A stretch of DNA of 62,830 nt from Salinivirgaceae bacterium (GTDB taxonomy: Bacteria; Bacteroidota; Bacteroidia; Bacteroidales; Salinivirgaceae). The first letter of the stretch is position 1. Each line of letters begins with the position of its first letter. A program made the translations under genes and the position numbers. The DNA lies in contig JAQICA010000092.1 of NCBI GenBank assembly GCA_027858775.1, forward strand, positions 1 through 62,830, read 5' to 3'. The notes beneath the pieces are model-generated. The model ran no database searches, was not told the origin of the DNA, and saw only the letters and a program-made list of their open reading frames with translations. Positions 1 through 7,746 of the stretch are shown piece after piece.

Positions 1-130
1 AATAAGAACCGTTACTTACTAATTTAATTTTCATTTCTTTACTTATAAATAGAAGTCTCGCGATTTATTTACTTGTTTTTATGACGATTATATCGCTTTA
101 ACTTTTTTTCTTGAAAAAAAAAGTTGCAAA

Positions 131-561
131 AAATTCAAGATCAAATTACGCTTCAACCCGCTCTATTCAATAAATTAAATGACATATAAAAGCTAGACAA
201 GCCTCTTTTATGTCATTTATATTGATTGAACCGAGCGATTAGCGAGCTACATCCATCCATTAAAATCAAATTTAAACTGGATGAATATTCACTCCTACGC
301 TGGCCCGCCAATTTGATCAGGCCTGCCCGCATGGGGTCTTATCAATTGATTAGACCATTAAAAGTTGCTTTGCAGCCACATGAAGAAAAATGTGTTAAGA
401 AAATGTGCTTATATATTAATGAGTAGATTTTTAACATTTTTCTGTAAGCGGCGGGATTTCACGCCAGTTGGCAGACACAGTTTTTGATTTTTTTTAACCT
501 GCAGCAAAAAAAGAATAATTAATTCTCAATAATGGGTCATGCATTGCACAAAACAGGAATA
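131..561. repeat. Dispersed degenerate repeat, copy A1
   Basis: This copy matches 13771-13969 in three blocks: a left arm with TCAAGATCAAATTA (135-148), a right arm with CCCGCCAATTTGATCAGG (304-321), and a distal block (474-561) ending in a TTGCACAAAACAGGAATAC-type tail. GATCAAATT and AATTTGATC are inverted repeats in both copies. A1 carries about 140 bp more between the arms (roughly 161-298), including its own hairpin, so it looks like a copy with a secondary insertion, or A2 has a deletion. No coding function is apparent. Confidence 0.6.
177..218. other. Imperfect hairpin inside repeat copy A1
   Basis: The arm AAATGACATATAAAAG (177-192) pairs with CTTTTATGTCATTT (205-218) apart from a two-base bulge. 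It lies in the segment present in A1 but absent from copy A2, so it may belong to an inserted miniature element. No T-run follows it, so a terminator role is not supported. Confidence 0.4.
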
Positions 562-879
562 CCCTATTGCTAAAGATTCCGGAACAAATTCCGTCTGATA
601 GCGACCTGTTTCGGATTTGGCAATGCGAATATATTGAGCAGGGATTAAGGTGACGTATTACGGCATATCGGGTTACAAAAAAAGCCTTATTGGCTATCGG
701 TCAGCATGTTCGTAAACGGACGAAAAAAATGTTAATATTTTTTAACACAACGACTTAAGTACTGATTACAAGAAAGTTACGTAAAATCCAATACTTTTTT
801 CTCACTAAACGGTGTAACAGGAAGGGGAAAGGTACGTCTCATAATTAGAAACCCAAAATTAACCCTAAAACGCACCGTT

Positions 880-1254
880 ATGACAACCCTTAAAACCACA
901 AACCCGCTTTTAAATGTTGTACTTACAACATTATTTGTAATGATTGCATCCGTACTCATTGCAAACGAACCCCCAACCGAAGGTGAATACCTGTTAACAA
1001 AAGACCAGAAGCAAGAAATACAACATTTGGTCGATCAGGAAATAACTTTCCCCACTGTAGCCAAAAAATTTGGTATCACAGGCATCGTTAAAGCTCAAAT
1101 AATGGTTACGCCATACGGCAAACTAAGCATTGAAGCAATAAACGGAGAAAAAGAACTAATCAATTATGTAAAAGAATCGCTAAAACGTGTAACGATTGAA
1201 GACTACACGCTTATTGGAAAAATCTTTATTGTTCAATTTCACTTTAGAAGCTAA
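880..1254 (+). CDS. Small exported protein with a TonB C-terminal-like fold
   Basis: This 124-residue protein has a hydrophobic N-terminal segment (residues 9-29) that looks like a signal peptide or anchor. Residues 55-123 follow the pattern of a TonB C-terminal domain: an FP..A...GI.GIV.AQ..V...G core, then a helix and a closing strand (YTLIGKIFIVQFHF). In Bacteroidota such short proteins are common and usually uncharacterised; they lack the Pro-rich linker of true TonB energy transducers. The gene stands alone and is followed by two tandem hairpins that look like its terminator. The domain call rests on pattern only. Confidence 0.75.
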   Translation: MTTLKTTNPLLNVVLTTLFVMIASVLIANEPPTEGEYLLTKDQKQEIQHLVDQEITFPTVAKKFGITGIVKAQIMVTPYGKLSIEAINGEKELINYVKESLKRVTIEDYTLIGKIFIVQFHFRS

Positions 1255-1336
1255 TATCTAATTCAACTAATACATACTCATAGCTTTGGTTAACGGCTCA
1301 GCAAAAGTATTTAGTTAGGTTCTCAATTAGGTTATG

Positions 1337-1376
1337 ATTAGCCTCGCCAGACAACAATGTTCTTGGTGAGGCTAAT
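1337..1376 (+). terminator. Rho-independent-type terminator after the 880-1254 gene
   Basis: ATTAGCCTCGCCA (1337-1349) pairs over 13 bp with TGGTGAGGCTAAT (1364-1376), with one G-U pair, and TTTTG follows. It lies about 80 nt after the stop codon. Confidence 0.7.
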
Positions 1377-1382
1377 TTTGGG

Positions 1383-1405
1383 ATAAGACTTTATTGAAGT
1401 CTTAT
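1383..1405 (+). terminator. Second tandem terminator hairpin
   Basis: ATAAGACTT (1383-1391) and AAGTCTTAT (1397-1405) form a perfect 9-bp stem with a 5-nt loop, followed by TTTGTTTTA. It comes immediately after the first hairpin and probably backs it up. It also insulates the gene from the convergent hyuA. Confidence 0.6.
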
Positions 1406-1498
1406 TTTGTTTTAGCACAAAAAAGATTGCACCTATTGGCATCTGTCCGTACACGTTTCTTCTACTATTATCTCTACAGGTCAAAAAAAACCAACGAT

Positions 1499-2857
1499 TT
1501 ATTTCCGTTCGAGAAAGGTTCCCCCGGGAATATCGGGTTGTAGTATTTGATTTTCGATAATCGGTTCCCCGTGTTTAAAGAGATGCTTAACTGCACCCCG
1601 CACAGTAAACCCTTCATAAATATTAATGTCGGTATTTTGATGATGGTTTTGGGCGCTAATGCGACTTTCGGCGTTGGGATCCCAAACCACAATATCGGCA
1701 TCGGCACCTTTTGCAATTGTACCTTTTTTGGGGTACAACCCAAAGATTTTTGCCGGTTGCGTACTCGAGACATCGACCCATTGCGAGCGGGAAATTTTCC
1801 CGGTCAATACGCCATAGGTAAACAAAAGCCCTGCCCGATGTTCTACTCCGCCAGCTCCATTGGGGATGAGTCGAAAATCGTCTTTCCCCACACTTTTTTG
1901 TTGAAATGAAAACGGGCAATGATCGGTTCCAACCACACGCACTGTACCGTTGGCAAGTCCGTTCCATAAAGCATCCTGATCGGCTTCTTCTCGTAATGGA
2001 GGGCTCAATACATATTTTACCGTTTGCTCGAACGAGCCTTGATAAACACGTTTATCGAGCACCAAATAGTGTGGACAGGTTTCTGCAAAAACCGATTGGC
2101 CGGACTGCTGTGCATTTACAATATACTTAAGCGACTCTTTGGTAGAAACATGCACTACATAAAGCGGGCACTTTGCCTCATGTGCCATATCGACAATACG
2201 TTTTACAGCATCCGACTCGGTATGTGGTGGTCGTGTTGCCTCATGAGCTGCCGGACTTAAATCTCCGTTCTGACCAGCTTTCAAACGCAGATCGTCAATT
2301 TCATCGCCTAATTCGGCGTGCACGGTAACCATTCCGCCATTTCGCCCCACGACTTGAAGTACTTTCTTAATATCCTCATCGTCTAGGCCAACAGCGCCTT
2401 TGTAGGCCATGTATATTTTAAAAGATCTTAATCCCTGGTTTATACATTCAATAATCTCTTGCTCCGTAGTATCGCGCCACTCGACCGGACTCACATGAAA
2501 GGAATAATCGATGAGCGATTTTGCAGCTTCGCGTTTACGATCCGCAACTGCATCGACTAAAGATTGGCCTTTTTGCGGGGTAACAAAATCGATTAAGGTT
2601 GTTGTTCCTCCGCAAATAGCAGCCTTACTGCCTGTATAAAAATCGTCGGATGACGGGCCGGCGGGTGTTGGCAATTGCATGTGCACATGTGCATCAATTG
2701 CACCGGGCATTACATAACAACCACGGGCATCAATTACTTTATCGGCCTGCAAGTTTGCAACGCCAATAGCCGCAATCGTATCATTATCAATCCATACATC
2801 TGCCTGAACTTCCTTTTCGGGATATACAACAGTTCCCCCTTCAATTTTGATTACCAT
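1499..2857 (-). CDS. hyuA: Dihydropyrimidinase / D-hydantoinase-type cyclic amidase
   Basis: This 452-residue amidohydrolase would hydrolyse a cyclic diamide (dihydropyrimidine or hydantoin) to an N-carbamoyl amino acid in the cytoplasm. The full family metal centre is visible: HVH at 57-59, the lysine that is carbamylated in the family (K147 in SFKIYM), H180, H236 and D312 in GTDHCPF. Length and motifs fit dihydropyrimidinase and phenylhydantoinase (HyuA) alike, and the true substrate cannot be read from sequence. It is the last gene of the minus-strand block, 44 nt after the GNAT-like gene. Proximity to ssnA and a molybdenum hydroxylase favours the HyuA role in purine or hydantoin breakdown over uracil breakdown. 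Confidence 0.9.
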   Translation of the reverse strand: MVIKIEGGTVVYPEKEVQADVWIDNDTIAAIGVANLQADKVIDARGCYVMPGAIDAHVHMQLPTPAGPSSDDFYTGSKAAICGGTTTLIDFVTPQKGQSLVDAVADRKREAAKSLIDYSFHVSPVEWRDTTEQEIIECINQGLRSFKIYMAYKGAVGLDDEDIKKVLQVVGRNGGMVTVHAELGDEIDDLRLKAGQNGDLSPAAHEATRPPHTESDAVKRIVDMAHEAKCPLYVVHVSTKESLKYIVNAQQSGQSVFAETCPHYLVLDKRVYQGSFEQTVKYVLSPPLREEADQDALWNGLANGTVRVVGTDHCPFSFQQKSVGKDDFRLIPNGAGGVEHRAGLLFTYGVLTGKISRSQWVDVSSTQPAKIFGLYPKKGTIAKGADADIVVWDPNAESRISAQNHHQNTDINIYEGFTVRGAVKHLFKHGEPIIENQILQPDIPGGTFLERK

Positions 2858-2901
2858 AACCTATGTATATAATTATTTGGCAGTCCGCCGAAAAACTGAC
2901 A

Positions 2902-3531
2902 TTATTTTTTCACCAATGCCTTGGCACAAGAGCCATCTTCCTGCTCTTCGAAACCCAATTTTTTTAAGTACTGCAAATATTTATCACTGCCCGCATTGGC
3001 TACCACTTTTGAAAATCCTTGTTCAATAAACCAATTTCCTAAACGGGAATAAATGTATCGTCCGTTTTTAAAGTCGCGGTATTTCGGCCCCACATAATCG
3101 AGCCCCACTCGTAACTCATTGCCCTCTTCGCGGTGCGCCAAAAACAATCCGGCCACCTGCATATCGCGTAAAATAAAAAAGCTGACCGTATTGACTTCGG
3201 GTTTATATTCAAAACCCGGGAAAAAGCGCTGAATTTCGTTATCGTGAAACTCAAGGTAGCGCATTAAATATTTGTTGTTGGGGCGCACCTCCAACGTTTC
3301 GAAAACTTCTTTCTGGTTAAAAATCATGTACAGAAAGTACAAATCGACCAACACAATAAAAAGGTTCATAAACCCCACAGGCAATGCCCCGATTAAAAAA
3401 CCATACAAGGCAAATGTTCCTGCCCCAACTAAGTTCACAATTCGAAATTTTACAATTGAACTCATCGTCATCGAGATGGCAATAATTACCGATGCTGCAT
3501 ACCCCACCCATTCTAAAATACTAATTTCCAT
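2902..3531 (-). CDS. YgjV-like membrane segment fused to a GNAT-like domain
   Basis: Residues 6-70 form about three membrane helices resembling the small inner-membrane YgjV family. Residues 95-209 look like a GNAT N-acyltransferase-type fold: strands around TVSFFILRDMQVAGLFLA, a helix RYIYSRLGNWFIEQG, and the end motif YLQYLKKLGFEE. The acetyl-CoA loop (R/QxxGxG/A) is not obvious, so catalytic activity is uncertain. It sits between ssnA and hyuA, 44 nt upstream of hyuA, so co-transcription with hyuA is likely. Its role is unknown; sensing or modification at the membrane is only a guess. Confidence 0.75.
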   Translation of the reverse strand: MEISILEWVGYAASVIIAISMTMSSIVKFRIVNLVGAGTFALYGFLIGALPVGFMNLFIVLVDLYFLYMIFNQKEVFETLEVRPNNKYLMRYLEFHDNEIQRFFPGFEYKPEVNTVSFFILRDMQVAGLFLAHREEGNELRVGLDYVGPKYRDFKNGRYIYSRLGNWFIEQGFSKVVANAGSDKYLQYLKKLGFEEQEDGSCAKALVKK

Positions 3532-3637
3532 ATATTTAAATATTTATTTTTTATAATTATCCGTTTTTGCACCCAAGTTAAATTTAATTTTGACTTCGTC
3601 GAGCTCCACTTCACTACAGTTCTTCTTTTGCCCCTAA

Positions 3638-3653
3638 CCCGCCAGCTGGCGGG
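3638..3653. repeat. Perfect 16-bp palindrome
   Basis: CCCGCCAGCTGGCGGG is fully self-complementary and GC-rich in an AT-rich gap. It abuts repeat copy B1. Related CCCGCC and CCCGC strings occur in copies A1 and A2. Confidence 0.7.
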
Positions 3654-3747
3654 AGCGAAGAAAATCAATTGCTCCCAAAAGAGCCCGGGGCAAAACGATT
3701 GATTTTCTTACTATTAGTTGTAGTTTTGGCACAAAAACGGGTATTCA
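3653..3747. repeat. Dispersed degenerate repeat, copy B1 (with 12-bp inverted repeat)
   Basis: AAGAAAATCAAT (3658-3669) and ATTGATTTTCTT (3698-3709) are perfect inverted repeats flanking a GC-rich loop. The downstream tail TTTTGGCACAAAAACGGG and the GCGAAGAAAA start match 42494-42575 closely. The tail also resembles the ends of copies A1 and A2. It looks like a REP- or MITE-like remnant without a transposase. Confidence 0.6.
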
Positions 3748-3810
3748 TTTTTATTTTTCATAAAAACAGGAAAAGTTGTAGCGCAAAAATCGCACCACAA
3801 CTTTCTTTTA

Positions 3811-3833
3811 CCCAAATTGAGCGATTTTCGCTC
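3811..3833. repeat. CCCAAATTGAGCG mini-hairpin, copy 1
   Basis: CCCAAATT is followed by GAGCG-ATTTT-CGCTC (3819-3833), a 5-bp stem with a 5-nt loop. Near-identical strings occur at 9074-9097 and, more diverged, at 48366-48389, always in intergenic DNA near a gene start or end. Confidence 0.6.
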
Positions 3834-3893
3834 TTACCTTAATAATTATACAACAGACGCAAAACCACACGCACATTGTTTCCCAACAAATAT

Positions 3894-5171
3894 TTACTTT
3901 TGCATTTGCTTCCACAGGCGAAGCGACTGCTCACGTGTAAACCGCAATACCTCCTCTTCGTTTACGGTAGTTATTTCACGATTTTCGACAATTAGGCGTC
4001 CGTCAGAAATTACATGCTCCACATGATTGGAATTGATTCCAAACACAAAATGGCCAAGGAAGTTTTCGCTTGTTAGCTCAGTCGGCCCATCATAGTTGAG
4101 CACAACCAGGTTATTTTTGCCATCGCCCTTAAAATCGTTTGATTCAATATAGCGATGAGCTTTTCTGAAACGATCGTAAACCCCCGGATAATCAATGGTA
4201 TCGGCTCCCTGTCCGGCAAAAAAAGCCGATTTTGCACTTTGCAGCATATCGCTGTGCATGCCATCGGTTCCAAACATGATGTTGGATCCCATTCCGTCGC
4301 CATTAAAATGTCCAACGGCATTATTCATGTTGCTTTCGTTATTTTGGGCAACCCAAACCGGGCTATTCTTTATCAATTCACGCTCGCGATCGTCCAAATG
4401 CAGTCCGTGAACTAAAATTGTTTTCGACGAATTAAGTACGCCATAATCTGCAAGTCGCTCAACTACACGTTTGTCGTATTTTTCAACACAATGGGTCTGG
4501 TCATAAATACCTTCGGCCACATGAATGTGAAAACCCGAATTAAGTTTCTGCATTAGGTCAGCAGCCTGCTTCATGGTTTTATCGTTCACTGTAAACGATG
4601 CGTGCATTCCCACAAGTCCCTGGTTTTTTGATAGGTAACTTTCCGATTCTTCCAGTCCGGCTTGTGCTTTATCCATTCCGTCGCGGTCGGTAATTTCGTA
4701 TGCCAGCAAATGACTCACACCCACTTTATCGAAAGCTTTGGCAATAATATCGAGCGAGCCACCAATAAAGTTGGGCGATGCATGATGATCGATTACAAAC
4801 GTGGTTCCTGCTTTAGCGCACGCAATGGCTGAAGCCAGCGCACTGGCTTCAATAGTATCTTTATCGAGCGATTTATCGAGCGTCCACCAAACATACTGAA
4901 GTATTTCCCGGAAATTTTCAGGACTTTTCTTTGGAGCCGGCATTCCTTTAGCCAGAGCCGAATAAACATGATGGTGCCCTACAACAAACGATTTGGTCAC
5001 CAATTTTCCGGTGCAATCAATTATTTTGGAAAAATTCGATTCATCAATTGGTTTACCGGCATCGACAAACTCCAGTTTATCATCAATTCCCTGATGTACA
5101 ATAATATGTGGATTAGAAAAACGTAGGTTTTCCCAATCGATATAGGTTGCATTTTTTAATAAAATAGCCAT
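3894..5171 (-). CDS. ssnA: SsnA-type aminohydrolase
   Basis: This 425-residue cytoplasmic metal-dependent deaminase/hydrolase belongs to the SsnA/TrzN-like branch of the amidohydrolase superfamily. Metal and catalytic residues are in order: HHH at 66-68, H215 and H217 in FHIHVAE, H255 in TILVHG, and D303 in FGTDGMHSD. Length is normal for the family. It lies 22 nt after the xdh stop, so it is in one operon with xdh and the threonine-synthase-like gene. In known clusters SsnA travels with Se-dependent xanthine dehydrogenase and HyuA in anaerobic purine degradation; its exact substrate here is inferred only by context. Guanine deaminase-like activity is an alternative. Confidence 0.88.
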   Translation of the reverse strand: MAILLKNATYIDWENLRFSNPHIIVHQGIDDKLEFVDAGKPIDESNFSKIIDCTGKLVTKSFVVGHHHVYSALAKGMPAPKKSPENFREILQYVWWTLDKSLDKDTIEASALASAIACAKAGTTFVIDHHASPNFIGGSLDIIAKAFDKVGVSHLLAYEITDRDGMDKAQAGLEESESYLSKNQGLVGMHASFTVNDKTMKQAADLMQKLNSGFHIHVAEGIYDQTHCVEKYDKRVVERLADYGVLNSSKTILVHGLHLDDRERELIKNSPVWVAQNNESNMNNAVGHFNGDGMGSNIMFGTDGMHSDMLQSAKSAFFAGQGADTIDYPGVYDRFRKAHRYIESNDFKGDGKNNLVVLNYDGPTELTSENFLGHFVFGINSNHVEHVISDGRLIVENREITTVNEEEVLRFTREQSLRLWKQMQK

Positions 5172-5193
5172 AACAGTATTTTTTAGTTTTTAT

Positions 5194-7746
5194 TTACTTC
5201 TTACGCTGCATAGGCAACTTCTTACGGCGCACGCCATCGAACGTATACAGCGCATTAGCAACAGCCCCGGCTGTCGGGCACAGGCCTATTTCTCCAATTC
5301 CTTTGGCGCCGTACGGACCAACCGGATCGTTTTCTTCAACACCAATAACCTCGACCTGTGGCATATCCTTAGCGCGCATCACTCCTAAATCATTATACTT
5401 TAAACTCACCGGATAACCATCTTTCATTGGAAAATCTTCGGTTAACGCATAGCCCAACCCCATGTGCACAGCACCTTCAATCTGGCCTTCGAACAATGTC
5501 TGGTTCATAATACGTCCGGCATCGTGAGCAGCAATTACTTTATCTACTTTGCCCTCATCGTTGAGAATTACCACTTGAGTGGCATATCCGTATGCAAAAT
5601 GAATTTTGGGATCGTCAACCTCAGCACCGGGAGCACATGTCCAGTCACACACATATTTCCCGCGATAGGTTCGACCAACAAGTGCTTCGAGCGAACTCTC
5701 TTCCAAATCTTTCTTAATGTGCTTCGAGGCATCAATAATTGCATTGGCTACCAAAGCCGTGGCGCGCGATGAGGTTGTCATTCCGGTAGGAACACCCGCA
5801 TCAGTTTCGACCTTCACCTGAATAATGGCCGGGTCGATTCCCGTTTCGCTGTGCAGCGTTTGAATAGCCATGGTATGTACGCCCTGCCCCATTTCTGTCC
5901 ATCCATGATGAACGACCACTGTTTGTTTATCAACAATATCAATTTTCACTTCGCTATCGTCGAGCATACCGTTGCCAACGCCCGTATTCTTAATTCCGGT
6001 AGCAATTCCGGCATATTTTGCACTCTGAAATTGTTCTTTTACAGCCAATAAGGTTTTTTTCAGTCCAACGCCATAGAGTTTCTGTCCGGTAGCCGTTTTG
6101 GCACCATCTTCAAGGGCATTTTGGAAACGAATTTCCCATCGATCAAAACCTCCTTGTTCGCAAATATCGTCGATACAACTTTCGATGGCAAAAATAACTT
6201 GAGGTACGCCAAAACCGCGCATTGCACCACAAGGGATATTATTTGTATAAGCCGTTACCGCTTTAATATTTACCGAAGGTACGGTATAGCCACCGGTTAC
6301 GTGTCCCACAACGCGTTCCATCACTTTTGTACCTACCGATGCGTATGCTCCTGTATCGCCAATAGCATCGAGCCTTACGGCTGTAAAATTTCCGTTTTTA
6401 TCGCACGCCAATTTAATATCCATCCACACCGGGTGACGCTTGGGGTGCATCATAAGTGACTCTTCCCGCGTTAAATGAAGTTTAACCGTTTTTTGCAACA
6501 AATAAGCATACAACGAAACGTGCCCCTGAACGGTCAAATCCTCTTTTCCTCCAAATCCGCCACCATTTTGCACCTGTACGGCAACAATTTTCTCCTCATC
6601 GAGGCCAAGCACTTTAGCAACTAACTTGCGGTCTACGTAAGCGCCTTGTCCCTGGGTATATAATTTCAGTCCGCCGTTTTCAGGCATCGCAACAGCGGTT
6701 TCTGTTTCCAGAAATGCGTGCTCTATGCGTTGTGTTTCGTATTCGCCACCGGAAACATAAGCAGCTTCGGCAAATGCTTTTTCTACATCGCCAAACTCAA
6801 TGCTGCACGTTTCAAGCACATTTGATCGTCCGCTGTGCACTTGTGCACTATTCGGTTTAGCAGCCTCGTGCATATCGGTAACCGGTGTCAACACTTCGTA
6901 CTCTATTTCAATTAATTCGACTGCCCTGCGAGCAATTTCTTCTGTTTTAGCCACAGCTCCGGCTACAACATCGCCAATATAGTTTGTAACCTGTCCTTCT
7001 TTTATCATCAATGGCCAATCCTGAAAAATAAGTCCCTGAAATTGCTCTCCGGGAATATCGGCACCGGTAAATACGCGCTCCACTCCTTCGAGTTGAGCGG
7101 CTTTTGAAGTATTTATTTTAATGATTTTTGCTCGTGGATGATCGCTGAACTTTAACGCTGCGTGCATCATACCTTCAAAATACATATCGTCGACAAAATC
7201 GCGCGCACCTAAGGCCGTTTCTTCTGCCTGATATTTTGGATAGCGCCCGCCAATAGCGGCTGATTGCTGAAACGATGCCACATTTTCGCCTCGCAGTTTT
7301 GCAAAAGTTTCCTCTACCGCATCTACAATTTTCACATACCCGGTGCACCGGCAAATATTTGGCGAAATGGCTTTATATATTTCATCGCGCGAGGGCTTTG
7401 GGTTTGTGTTAAACAGTGCTTTCGACCGCATAATCATTCCGGGCGAACAAAACCCGCATTGCACTGCACCTTTTTCGGCAAACGATTTTCCAATTATCGA
7501 CTTAAAGTCCTTTGGTAATCCTTCAATGGTGTTTACAACTGCACCATCGAGTTTACTCATCGGGGTTTTACAGGCCAACCGGGCTTTTCCATCTATTTCT
7601 ACTGTGCATGCGCCACAAGTTCCTTGTCCGGAACATCCGTCTTTTGCAGTAAAAATGTGCAAATCGTTTCGCAAATGCGATAATAATGATTGGTCAGTAT
7701 CGCCCTGGTAAATATATTCGTTACCGTTTAATGTAAGTTTTATCAT
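5194..7746 (-). CDS. xdh: Selenium-dependent-type xanthine dehydrogenase-like molybdenum hydroxylase
   Basis: This 850-residue protein fuses two [2Fe-2S] domains to the molybdopterin part of the xanthine oxidase family. The plant-type cluster uses C38, C44, C47 and C59; the second uses C97, C100, C132 and C134. The Mo domain shows GGGFGGKED (395-403), CGAMRGFG (506-513) and the catalytic glutamate E819 in GAKGIGEIG. There is no FAD domain, and no separate FAD subunit lies next to it. This fused architecture and length match what I recall of the selenium-dependent xanthine dehydrogenase family, which hydroxylates purines and carries labile selenium rather than selenocysteine. Its ATG overlaps the TGA of the upstream PLP gene, which implies translational coupling. 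No selD or Mo-Se maturation gene is in view. Confidence 0.88.
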   Translation of the reverse strand: MIKLTLNGNEYIYQGDTDQSLLSHLRNDLHIFTAKDGCSGQGTCGACTVEIDGKARLACKTPMSKLDGAVVNTIEGLPKDFKSIIGKSFAEKGAVQCGFCSPGMIMRSKALFNTNPKPSRDEIYKAISPNICRCTGYVKIVDAVEETFAKLRGENVASFQQSAAIGGRYPKYQAEETALGARDFVDDMYFEGMMHAALKFSDHPRAKIIKINTSKAAQLEGVERVFTGADIPGEQFQGLIFQDWPLMIKEGQVTNYIGDVVAGAVAKTEEIARRAVELIEIEYEVLTPVTDMHEAAKPNSAQVHSGRSNVLETCSIEFGDVEKAFAEAAYVSGGEYETQRIEHAFLETETAVAMPENGGLKLYTQGQGAYVDRKLVAKVLGLDEEKIVAVQVQNGGGFGGKEDLTVQGHVSLYAYLLQKTVKLHLTREESLMMHPKRHPVWMDIKLACDKNGNFTAVRLDAIGDTGAYASVGTKVMERVVGHVTGGYTVPSVNIKAVTAYTNNIPCGAMRGFGVPQVIFAIESCIDDICEQGGFDRWEIRFQNALEDGAKTATGQKLYGVGLKKTLLAVKEQFQSAKYAGIATGIKNTGVGNGMLDDSEVKIDIVDKQTVVVHHGWTEMGQGVHTMAIQTLHSETGIDPAIIQVKVETDAGVPTGMTTSSRATALVANAIIDASKHIKKDLEESSLEALVGRTYRGKYVCDWTCAPGAEVDDPKIHFAYGYATQVVILNDEGKVDKVIAAHDAGRIMNQTLFEGQIEGAVHMGLGYALTEDFPMKDGYPVSLKYNDLGVMRAKDMPQVEVIGVEENDPVGPYGAKGIGEIGLCPTAGAVANALYTFDGVRRKKLPMQRKK

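Larger units (their letters stand above)
1..879. other. Gene-poor left end of the window
   Basis: I see no convincing gene here. The only forward frame of any length (226-426) lies inside a repeat that recurs at 13771-13969, has no recognisable product and is not called. The stretch holds an imperfect hairpin (177-218), repeat copy A1 (about 131-561), and AT-rich sequence up to the start of the gene at 880. No TAnnTTTG promoter box was found close to 880. Confidence 0.6.
3532..3893. other. 362-bp gap between ssnA and the YgjV/GNAT-like gene
   Basis: No gene is visible. The gap contains a perfect 16-bp palindrome (3638-3653), dispersed repeat copy B1 (about 3653-3747) and a GAGCG-ATTTT-CGCTC mini-hairpin (3819-3833). 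Such a repeat-filled gap probably splits the block into two transcription units, although no TAnnTTTG box was found in front of the GNAT-like gene. Confidence 0.6.

Noticed and set aside
226-426. Forward 66-codon open frame at the left end
   Set aside because: It lies within repeat copy A1, has no recognisable domain and no promoter box, and the compact copy A2 does not preserve it.
541-730. Possible remnant of a coding sequence (YYGISGYKKSLIGYR-like text in one frame)
   Set aside because: It is short, interrupted by stops, and could not be tied to any family; too weak to call a pseudogene.
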